A DNA stretch of 18,542 bases, taken from assembly GCA_023380415.1 (NCBI GenBank), contig JAMCRC010000013.1:1-18542 (forward strand), in the 5' to 3' direction. A program made the translations under genes and the position numbers. Under the pieces are notes generated by a model. That model was given only the letters and a program-made list of their open reading frames with translations. It made no database searches and was not told the origin of the DNA. Below, in pieces: positions 13,635 to 18,542 of this stretch. The DNA is from Patescibacteria group bacterium (GTDB lineage Bacteria; Patescibacteriota; Minisyncoccia; UBA6257; GWB1-50-10). Position 1 is the first letter of the stretch, and each line of letters starts with the position of its first letter.

Positions 13635-14156
13635 TTAAATCGCTTTGCGGCGGAATATCCGGCGGCCGCTCCCCGGTTCGGCCTTGGGCTTCGACTCGCC
13701 TGTTTCGGTCTTCTTCGGCGCCTTTTCTTTCGGCGCTTCGGTTTTAGGTTTCTTCTCTTTCGGGGCTTCCTCGGCCTTCTTCGGCCGGGTGCGGGCCACG
13801 GTGAAACGGCTCGGTACCTCGCTCCGGATGCCCAGATCGAGCGTCACGTGGCTCGTGAGACGCTGAATGACGGCCGCTGAACCCTTGGCTCGCGGCGTCC
13901 AGCGCTTCGAGCGCGGGCCGACATCCACCCTTATCGACCGGATGAAAAGCTTTTCGATCGGCGTCTGGTGGTTATTTTTAGCATTCGCGATACCGGAGCG
14001 CAATAGTTTAAGGAGCGCATCTTTGGGCCGGTGAGGCGAAAGCATGAGCCGGGCTTCGGCCTCGGAGGCCGAAAGGCCTTTCAAGGTATCGGCCAAGAGC
14101 CGCACCTTACGGGGCGGGATGCGCAGATACTTGAGTTTGACGGTCAGGTTTTCCAT
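13635..14156 (-). CDS. rplV: 50S ribosomal protein L22 (uL22) with charged C-terminal tail
   Basis: Lines the nascent-peptide tunnel. The first 115 residues are a normal L22: KYLRIPPRKVRLLADTLKG, the LLKLLRSGIANAKNNHQ helix and the RPRAKGSA-type hairpin, here PRAKGSAAVIQRLTSHVTL. Residues about 118-165 add a low-complexity tail of Lys, Glu, Pro and Thr, ending RRIFRRKAI. Tails of this kind are common on ribosomal proteins and are probably disordered. Four bases after rpsS, start context TAGACC. Confidence 0.96.
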   Translation of the reverse strand: MENLTVKLKYLRIPPRKVRLLADTLKGLSASEAEARLMLSPHRPKDALLKLLRSGIANAKNNHQTPIEKLFIRSIRVDVGPRSKRWTPRAKGSAAVIQRLTSHVTLDLGIRSEVPSRFTVARTRPKKAEEAPKEKKPKTEAPKEKAPKKTETGESKPKAEPGSGRRIFRRKAI

Positions 14157-14159
14157 GGT

Positions 14160-14480
14160 CTATTTCTTGGTGCTTCCGGCGGCCGGAGCGGCGGGCGTAG
14201 CGCCCTGCTCGAGGTCGCGCTGCATTTTGCCTCCGTGCTTCACGAACTTGCGCGTCGGCGCGAACTCGCCGAGCCGATGGCCGACCATATCCTCGGAAAC
14301 GCGGACTTCGATGAACTCCTTGCCGTTATGAACGGCGAAAGCGAAACCGACCATTTCCGGCGATATCTCGCTCGCCCGCGACCACGTTTTGACGGTCGCG
14401 GCATCGGCCGCTTTCTTGCCGGCTATCTTCTTTATTAGCTTGGGATCCACCCAAGGTCCTTTTTTGGCGCTTCTCGACAT
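14160..14480 (-). CDS. rpsS: 30S ribosomal protein S19 (uS19)
   Basis: Head protein that contacts the 50S central protuberance. 106 residues; the core to about residue 90 is standard: MSRSAKKGPWVDPKLIKKI, TWSRASEISPEMVG, VHNGKEFIEV, EDMVGHRLGEFAPTR. The last 15 residues are an Ala/Gly/Pro-rich tail. Only four bases separate it from rplB; the start is in a TAAAACC-ATG context. Confidence 0.97.
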   Translation of the reverse strand: MSRSAKKGPWVDPKLIKKIAGKKAADAATVKTWSRASEISPEMVGFAFAVHNGKEFIEVRVSEDMVGHRLGEFAPTRKFVKHGGKMQRDLEQGATPAAPAAGSTKK

Positions 14481-14484
14481 GGTT

Positions 14485-15315
14485 TTATCTTATTTTCGGT
14501 CTCCTTTTGACTATCAAGCTGTTCGACCACTTCTTCTTGCGGCGGGTCTTATGGCCGCCCGTTATCTTACCCCATTTCGTCTTCGGCCGCTTGGTACCGC
14601 GGGGCTGACGGCCTTCACCGCCACCGTAGGGGTGGTCGCGCGGGTTCATGGCGCTGCCGCGCACCGTGGGGCGCACCCCCATCCAGCGCGTCCGGCCGGC
14701 CTTGCCGATCGTGACGAGATCATACTCCGGATTGGAAACGGTCCCGATCGTGGCGTAACAATCCCAAGAAACCTTGCGGACTTCGCCCGACGGCATTTTG
14801 AGATGGGTAAAACCGTCCTCGTGCGCCAAAACCTGGATGGCCAAGCCGGCGCTGCGGCCCAACGCTCCGCCGCGGCCAGGGAAAAACTCTATGTTGTGGA
14901 CGAAAGCGCCGACGGGGATGCGCCGCAAAAGAGTGCGGTTCCCCGCCTCGAGAGGCGCTTCCGGACCGGAGACGATCTTCGTTCCCACCGCGAGGCCATG
15001 AGGAGCCAGGATGTAACGCCGCTCGCCGTCCGCATAGACCACGCGGGCGATGAAAGCGGTCCGGTAAGGATCGTACTCGATGGTCTCGACCCGCGCCGGA
15101 ACGCCGATCTTGTCCTGTTTGAAGTCGATCGAGCGGTAAAGGATCTTGTTGCCGCCGCCCTGATGGCGCATGGTGATGCGGCCGCTATTATTCCGGCCGG
15201 CGTTCTTTTTGAGGCGCGTCGTGAGCGCCTTCGTCGGTTTCACGTCCGAAAGCGCGGCGTAGTCGGCCACGGTCATGAAGCGGCGGGATGGAGTTGTCGG
15301 GTTGAACTTCTTCAT
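14485..15315 (-). CDS. rplB: 50S ribosomal protein L2 (uL2)
   Basis: Core protein near the peptidyl-transferase centre. 276 residues, standard. Landmarks: TPSRRFMT near the start, GRITMRHQGGGNKILYR, PGRGGALGRSAGLAIQVLA, and the C-terminal RGSAMNPRDHPYGGGEG followed by a Lys/Arg-rich end. In that last motif bacteria usually have DHPHGGGEG; the tyrosine at the second His position is a substitution, although an aromatic residue (Phe) is normal there in archaeal and eukaryotic homologues. One base separates it from rplW. Confidence 0.97.
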   Translation of the reverse strand: MKKFNPTTPSRRFMTVADYAALSDVKPTKALTTRLKKNAGRNNSGRITMRHQGGGNKILYRSIDFKQDKIGVPARVETIEYDPYRTAFIARVVYADGERRYILAPHGLAVGTKIVSGPEAPLEAGNRTLLRRIPVGAFVHNIEFFPGRGGALGRSAGLAIQVLAHEDGFTHLKMPSGEVRKVSWDCYATIGTVSNPEYDLVTIGKAGRTRWMGVRPTVRGSAMNPRDHPYGGGEGRQPRGTKRPKTKWGKITGGHKTRRKKKWSNSLIVKRRPKIR

Positions 15316-15316
15316 G

Positions 15317-15709
15317 TTATTGGATCTCTATTTTCTCGCCGGCCCTCAGGGTGACGATGGCTTTTTTCTGGACCATTTTGTGGCTCATTTTGCCGCGAAA
15401 ATATCTTTGCTTGCCGGTGAACCGGACCATCCGGACGGCCATGACATGGACGCCGTACCGGCGCTGGACCTCGTCCCGCACCGCCGGTTTCGTAGCTTCC
15501 GGCCTGACGGAAAAAACGTACTGGCTCCTGGTCCCGGCGATAAGCGCTTTTTCCGATATCCACGGGCGCTCCAAGAGAGGCCGGCGGCTCAATCCGAGAA
15601 CTGTCTTTTCGGCCTTGGTCTCGGCGACCGGGGCGGCGACAGCATTAACCTCTCCGCTCTTGATGATGGGCGCTTTCGCTTCGCCGGTTTTTTTCTTGAA
15701 AATGGCCAT
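15317..15709 (-). CDS. rplW: 50S ribosomal protein L23 (uL23) with N-terminal extension
   Basis: Docking site for trigger factor and SRP at the tunnel exit. 130 residues; the standard domain covers about 45-130 (LERPWISEKA, YVFSVRPEATKPAVRDEVQRRYGVHV, and KKAIVTLRAGEKI). The first 40 residues are an added Lys/Ala-rich, probably flexible segment. One base after rplD; start context AGTAAC. Confidence 0.96.
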   Translation of the reverse strand: MAIFKKKTGEAKAPIIKSGEVNAVAAPVAETKAEKTVLGLSRRPLLERPWISEKALIAGTRSQYVFSVRPEATKPAVRDEVQRRYGVHVMAVRMVRFTGKQRYFRGKMSHKMVQKKAIVTLRAGEKIEIQ

Positions 15710-15710
15710 G

Positions 15711-16337
15711 TTACTTGCTGTATTTATCGATCAATTCGGCGACCGCCGCTTTTTCGAAAAAGACGTTCTTGTGGCTCAAGCAGTCGTAAACGTTCAAATT
15801 ATTCACCGTTCGGACCTCGACCTTCGGCAGGTTGCGGGCCGCGCGATTCAAATGCTTGTTCTCTTTCGAGCCCACGATGAGCAGGCTCGCCGGCCGCTTG
15901 AAGAAATTGCTCAAAATAGCCGCGACGTTCTTCGTCTTCGGTTCGGATACCGAAAGGTCGTCGATGACCTTCACTTCGTCCTTAAGCTTCTTCGAAAGGA
16001 CGGTGAGGAGCGCGAGGCGCTGCATCTTACGATTGATCTTCACCGCGTAGGAGCGCTCTTTGCGCGGGCCGTGCGCCGCGCCGCCGCCGATCCAGATCGG
16101 CGACCGGCTCGAACCGTGCCGCGAATGGCCGGTATGCTTTTGGCGCCAGGGCTTCTTGCCGCCGCCGCGGACCTCGCTGCGGTCCTTGGCGTGGGCCCAG
16201 GGCTTGCGCAAGTTAGCGAGAAATCCGGTCACCACCTGGTGCACCAGATCGGCATTCCACTTGAGGCCGAAGAGGGTCTCCGGAAGGTCCATCTCCCCCG
16301 CCTGCTTATTGGTTTTGTCGTAAACGGCGACTTTCAT
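15711..16337 (-). CDS. rplD: 50S ribosomal protein L4 (uL4)
   Basis: Its long loop reaches the exit tunnel; in E. coli it represses the S10 operon. 208 residues. The loop is recognisable as GGGKKPWRQKHTGHSRHGSS then RSPIWIGGGAAHGP; the globular part follows with KINRKMQRLALLTVLSKK and a NLNVYDCLSHKNVFF end. Five bases after rplC. The leader upstream of rplC could be its target, but that is not shown by the sequence. Confidence 0.97.
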   Translation of the reverse strand: MKVAVYDKTNKQAGEMDLPETLFGLKWNADLVHQVVTGFLANLRKPWAHAKDRSEVRGGGKKPWRQKHTGHSRHGSSRSPIWIGGGAAHGPRKERSYAVKINRKMQRLALLTVLSKKLKDEVKVIDDLSVSEPKTKNVAAILSNFFKRPASLLIVGSKENKHLNRAARNLPKVEVRTVNNLNVYDCLSHKNVFFEKAAVAELIDKYSK

Positions 16338-16342
16338 GTTGG

Positions 16343-16768
16343 TTATTTCTTGCGGATCTCGATTTTACCGCCGATCGCGCCGGGCACCGGGCCTTTGAGC
16401 GAAACGGTCTTTTGTTCGGGCTCAACGGAAACTACGGACAGGTTACGAACGGTCACGCGCTCAACGCCCATATGGCCGGCCATGCGGCGGCCGGGGATGG
16501 TGCGCTGCGGCGCCGTCGGGCCGTTCGAGCCCGGGGCGCGCAAGCGGTTCTTTTGGCCGTGCGTTTTGGGGCCGCCATGGAAACCGTACCGTTTCACGAC
16601 GCCGGCGAACCCGCGGCCCTTCGAAGTGCCGCTCACCATAACCAGATCGCCGGCCTGGATGCCTTCCAGGTCGGCTTTATTGTCCATCAAAACAACGGTA
16701 ATCGGCACGGCGATGTCGCCCTGCCAGACCTGCGTCATTTTCATCTTTTTGCCGCTTAATTTAAGCAT
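16343..16768 (-). CDS. rplC: 50S ribosomal protein L3 (uL3), shortened
   Basis: First gene of the operon. 141 residues against about 205-210 in most bacteria. The N-terminal GKKMKMTQVW, the PITVV strand, and the loop region GTSKGRGFAGVVKRYGF with HGGPKTHGQKNRLRAPGSNG are present, so the part reaching toward the peptidyl-transferase centre is kept. The loss is mainly the roughly 60 residues between the first strand and GTSKGRGF, the solvent-side barrel. I place the start at ATG16768 because its AAACC context matches other genes in the operon; ATG16777 would add three residues. No rpsJ (S10) precedes it. Confidence 0.95.
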   Translation of the reverse strand: MLKLSGKKMKMTQVWQGDIAVPITVVLMDNKADLEGIQAGDLVMVSGTSKGRGFAGVVKRYGFHGGPKTHGQKNRLRAPGSNGPTAPQRTIPGRRMAGHMGVERVTVRNLSVVSVEPEQKTVSLKGPVPGAIGGKIEIRKK

Positions 16769-16874
16769 GGTTTCCATTTGATGGACCTTCGCTTGGCCTC
16801 ATCGGCTCACCCACCGGGCAAGAAAACAACCGAGACTAGCCCGGTTTATCCCTTTGGCTACCCGTCTCTTTGTT
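16769..16874 (-). promoter_or_regulatory. structured 5' leader of the ribosomal protein operon
   Basis: About 100 bases between the predicted transcription start and rplC. Two helices compete: helix A (16832-16841 with 16856-16868, ten pairs and a three-base bulge) and helix B (CCGGGC/GCCCGG, 16839-16844 with 16814-16819). They share 16839-16841. With helix A reduced to its outer five pairs, both can coexist as an H-type pseudoknot. The layout resembles autoregulatory r-protein leaders, but I do not recognise a described family. Confidence 0.45.
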
Positions 16875-16880
16875 TCACGT

Positions 16881-16910
16881 ATTCTAATCTATTCGGCTAA
16901 AATATGTCAA
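16881..16910 (-). promoter_or_regulatory. promoter of the ribosomal protein operon
   Basis: Perfect TTGACA (16905-16910) and TAGAAT (16881-16886) on the minus strand, 18 bases apart. It is the only good promoter before rplC, just after repeat copy 2. Predicted start near 16874. Confidence 0.75.
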
Positions 16911-16928
16911 CAGGCCGTACCAGACCAC

Positions 16929-17094
16929 CCGATTTCTCGCCCGAAAACACGCTATCAAATCCCCCACCGAGGGATTTGCGCTCGCTCTCGGCCTCGCTCT
17001 TCCGCTTCGCGGAAACCCTGGCCGCTCGGCTCCTCGAGTCTGAGGACTCTCGGAGTCTGAAGACCTGCGAGACGGTTTTCTTTGGAGAAACCGG
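16929..17094 (-). repeat. structured inverted-repeat element, copy 2 (operon promoter side)
   Basis: Inverted relative to copy 1 at 6988-7134. Identical blocks are 16978-17005 (28 bases), 17068-17082 (15 bases) and 16934-16956 (one change). Its closing stem (16929-16938 with 17085-17094) and two hairpins (17000-17005/17009-17014 and 16957-16963/16971-16977) differ in sequence from copy 1 but still pair. An extra hairpin of about 38 bases lies at 17028-17065, with a stem interrupted by two G-A oppositions. It fills the gap between the yjjX terminator and the operon promoter. No gene is encoded in it. Confidence 0.8.
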
Positions 17095-17111
17095 ATGGTC
17101 GTATTTTGAAT

Positions 17112-17136
17112 AAAAACCCCTCCTTGGGAAGAGGGG
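17112..17136 (-). terminator. intrinsic terminator after the YjjX-like gene
   Basis: Minus-strand stem CCCCTC/GAGGGG (17131-17136 with 17117-17122, eight-base loop) followed by five T. It separates the nucleotide-metabolism pair from repeat copy 2 and the ribosomal operon. Confidence 0.85.
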
Positions 17137-17162
17137 CTAATGGCCGGATATCGCTATCGCGG

Positions 17163-17690
17163 CTAATGATACAATTCCGGATGAAAAAGCGGAACGAGGG
17201 CGAATATGACGGCCGGGCGCAGGTATTCCGCCCGGTAGATCAATCCATTGGTCAAGCAGCCGGAAGAGCCCATATCGTCCTTGGAGTTTTCGAGACCGAA
17301 AACGATATCGGCCGCCTCTCCCATTTCGCGGCCGCTTTCGACAATCTGCCTCATTTTATCTGGGACGACGAACGCGGCTGTTTTGGCCTGGCCGGTGCGG
17401 CCGCTCTTCGACTCGACCGCTACCCAGGCGAAGTTCATCATGCCGTACGGTTTTACTTCGACCCCTTCTTCTATCGCGGCGTAGAAATCGCCGTCGGGAG
17501 ATGATCTCTTGGCATTCTTAATGCGATTAAGAGCGCCTTGTAACGTTTCTTCGTCGCTCTTCGGCTGGGAAGAAACGCCCGATGCGGACGCGATACTCTC
17601 GTATACGAACCCCATCTGCAAGACGTCGGTAAAACCTCTGACGATCGCTTTTATTTTGGCCGGTCTTTGCGAAGCGATCACTATCTTCAT
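17163..17690 (-). CDS. non-canonical purine NTP phosphatase, YjjX/DUF84 family
   Basis: Members hydrolyse ITP/XTP (house-cleaning of damaged nucleotides) and adopt an ITPase-like fold. 175 residues with the family order: IASQRPAKIKAI (YjjX TTNPAKIQAI) at about 5-16, SDEETLQGALNRIKNAK, DFYAAIEEGVE, then FAWVAVES and a C-terminal NGLIYRAEYLRPAVIFALVPLFHPE. The start is ATG17690: AGGAGG lies seven bases upstream and the family begins there; upstream in-frame codons are out-of-frame reading of the preceding gene. ATGA overlap with that gene indicates coupling. An intrinsic terminator follows. Confidence 0.88.
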   Translation of the reverse strand: MKIVIASQRPAKIKAIVRGFTDVLQMGFVYESIASASGVSSQPKSDEETLQGALNRIKNAKRSSPDGDFYAAIEEGVEVKPYGMMNFAWVAVESKSGRTGQAKTAAFVVPDKMRQIVESGREMGEAADIVFGLENSKDDMGSSGCLTNGLIYRAEYLRPAVIFALVPLFHPELYH

Positions 17691-18151
17691 TTCCACGCCT
17701 CCTTTCTCAATAATGCTCCGATATCTCCTTCGAGGAATACTGGCAGCATGCCGTAGATCTCTTCCAGATTGTTCAATTTGTCCGAAGGGCGGTTCAGGAC
17801 GAAGATCTTCTTCTTGCCGAAGAAGGCCACGCCCATTTCCATAAGCACGTTGGCTCCGATATATCCGAATACCCCGTTCTTCTCGTAGTTGAGGACGAGG
17901 ATGGCATCTCCTCTCACTATCTTGCGGAAATGGTTCAGCATGACCCACGCCTTCCGAACGTACTGGCGGTTGTCTTTCATCCACGTCTTGTACGTTTCGA
18001 CGCGGAAATCGCCGCTTCGTTTCATCTTCATTGCCGTATAAGGCAGGCGGACTTTGAAACCCATCTTCTGGAGCTCCTTGGCGTCATCGAGCGCCCGCTC
18101 GTAAAAAGAAACACTGGTGCAAATGACCACCGTTCTCTGTTTCAGTTTCAA
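17687..18151 (-). CDS. nucleoside 2-deoxyribosyltransferase-like protein
   Basis: 154 residues with the fold signature of the deoxyribosyltransferase family: a first strand TVVICTSVSF, helix, then GDAILVLN at about 81-88, GYIGANVLMEMGVAF at 96-110 (Glu105 at the place of the catalytic Glu) and KKIFVLNRP. The family moves deoxyribose between bases or cleaves nucleotides; some members are only distantly related and of unknown activity, so the substrate is open. Start TTG18151 is chosen from AAGGAG eight bases upstream. Shares an operon (ATGA overlap) with the YjjX-like phosphatase, which suggests a joint role in nucleotide turnover. Confidence 0.7.
   Translation of the reverse strand: MKLKQRTVVICTSVSFYERALDDAKELQKMGFKVRLPYTAMKMKRSGDFRVETYKTWMKDNRQYVRKAWVMLNHFRKIVRGDAILVLNYEKNGVFGYIGANVLMEMGVAFFGKKKIFVLNRPSDKLNNLEEIYGMLPVFLEGDIGALLRKEAWK
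17698..17703 (-). promoter_or_regulatory. Shine-Dalgarno site fixing the YjjX-like start
   Basis: AGGAGG on the minus strand, seven bases before ATG17690, inside the end of the upstream gene. It decides for the short form of the protein. Confidence 0.8.
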
Positions 18152-18159
18152 CTTCTTAT

Positions 18160-18165
18160 CTCCTT
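18160..18165 (-). promoter_or_regulatory. Shine-Dalgarno site deciding a TTG start
   Basis: AAGGAG on the minus strand, eight bases before TTG18151. It also lies after the predicted promoter, so upstream in-frame ATG codons (to 18229) would be outside the transcript. Confidence 0.75.
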
Positions 18166-18186
18166 TTTTAAATTGGTTCTGCCCCC

Positions 18187-18215
18187 AAAATACCACCCCA
18201 TTGGCGGATTGGCAA
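18187..18215 (-). promoter_or_regulatory. promoter of the deoxyribosyltransferase-like/yjjX pair
   Basis: TTGCCA (18210-18215) and TATTTT (18187-18192) on the minus strand with 17 bases between them. The predicted start near 18180 leaves a leader of about 30 bases with the AAGGAG site. Confidence 0.5.
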
Positions 18216-18222
18216 TTACCCC

Positions 18223-18251
18223 TGGACAAATGGTCGATATCGTATTATATT
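18223..18251 (+). promoter_or_regulatory. promoter of the rightward gene at the window end
   Basis: TGGACA (18223-18228) and TATATT (18246-18251) on the plus strand, 17 bases apart. It lies back to back with the leftward promoter; the two -35 boxes are seven bases apart, so the two genes may be regulated together. Confidence 0.55.
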
Positions 18252-18293
18252 CGTCACTACCGTATTCTTCACAATCTAAAAAGGAGTAATCCG

Positions 18294-18542
18294 ATGGATA
18301 CGTCTTACGTGAGACAGACCGATATGAGCACGGACGAGCTGATCGCTTGTTTGGACAACCCGCACGCCGATGCTCGATGTTTCTTCATTAATGAACTGGG
18401 CGTCATTTATATGACGACCGTCGACAAAGCGGAGGTCGAGAAGGTGCGGCAGCAGCTCATCAAAATGCTCGACGACGAAGAGGATTCGGTCCGCTACCCG
18501 GCCTACATGTTCTTATGGGCCGGAGTGCGGATACGGTCCGAC
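18294..18542 (+). CDS. hypothetical protein with HEAT-like sequence, 3' end outside the window
   Basis: 83 codons open to the window end. The start is ATG18294 with AAGGAG seven bases upstream. The protein is acidic; LIACLDNPHADARCFFINEL and LIKMLDDEEDSVRYPAYMFL have the spacing of HEAT-type helical repeats (an L..LDD...VR pattern), suggesting a protein-binding scaffold. No catalytic motif is visible and I do not recognise the family. It faces away from the nucleotide-metabolism pair, sharing the 140-base intergenic region. Confidence 0.65.
   Translation, partial: MDTSYVRQTDMSTDELIACLDNPHADARCFFINELGVIYMTTVDKAEVEKVRQQLIKMLDDEEDSVRYPAYMFLWAGVRIRSD

Noticed and set aside
15351..16781. 476-codon plus-strand open frame opposite rplC/rplD/rplW
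   Set aside because: It is antisense to three ribosomal proteins and has no start signal or family match.
16854..17113. Two overlapping short plus-strand frames (68 and 69 codons) across repeat copy 2
   Set aside because: They run through conserved hairpins, have no ribosome-binding site, and the equivalent region of copy 1 does not preserve the frame.
17691..17984. 98-residue N-terminal extension of the YjjX-like protein
   Set aside because: It reads the preceding gene out of frame; the family start and AGGAGG site are at 17690.
1..18542. CRISPR array or cas genes
   Set aside because: No regularly spaced direct repeats or Cas motifs; the only repeats are the paired structured element and the AT spacers.

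Overview
The window reads as a piece of a Patescibacteria/CPR (Parcubacteria-like) chromosome. This is inferred from four things: a ribosomal protein block with no rpmD (uL30) between rpsE and rplO, a markedly short L3, compact genes that often overlap, and small proteomic variants such as a minimal L5. The code is standard: TGA stops dprA, adk and the deoxyribosyltransferase-like gene. Base composition is GC-rich apart from promoters and a few strikingly AT-only spacers. Placement below phylum level is not possible from this window alone.

Layout, left to right. (1) Bases 36-82 look like the 3' half of a tRNA-Ile(GAU), without a matching 5' half. (2) A leftward pair follows: a PilO-like type IV pilus protein and a small membrane protein. 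It is divergent from a rightward dprA-topA pair that overlaps by ATGA and ends in a strong hairpin terminator. (3) Leftward, and convergent with topA, lie adk-map (ATGA overlap), a Qng1/DUF2419 queuosine-salvage gene with its own promoter, and a possible 38-codon ORF. (4) Between adk and secY is a self-contained unit of about 250 nt with promoter, terminator and a predicted H-type pseudoknot. I read it as an unrecognised non-coding RNA. (5) From 16768 down to 7127 runs one leftward S10-spc-type operon: rplC-rplD-rplW-rplB-rpsS-rplV-rpsC-rplP-rpmC-rpsQ-rplN-rplX-rplE-rpsN-rpsH-rplF-rplR-rpsE-rplO-secY. It has a clear promoter and a structured leader. (6) Beyond it is a leftward pair of a deoxyribosyltransferase-like protein and a YjjX-type NTPase (ATGA overlap), then a divergent gene with HEAT-like sequence that runs off the end.

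Three non-coding patterns stand out. First, the ribosomal operon is bracketed by two inverted copies of a structured element of about 150 nt. The copies share identical blocks, while their hairpins differ in sequence but keep pairing; one copy overlaps the secY stop codon and the other abuts the operon promoter. Second, four nearly identical AT-only palindromic spacers sit 5-8 nt upstream of rpsC, rplE, rpsH and rplR. Third, the ribosomal genes have no Shine-Dalgarno sequence and often start in an ACC-ATG context, while several non-ribosomal genes in the same window have classical AGGAGG-type sites and others appear leaderless.

Functionally, the operon supplies the ribosome core and the SecY translocon. 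Adk and Map are its usual downstream partners. DprA and PilO hint at DNA uptake, and Qng1 hints at queuine scavenging, both compatible with a host-dependent or scavenging lifestyle. The links between these parts are inference.
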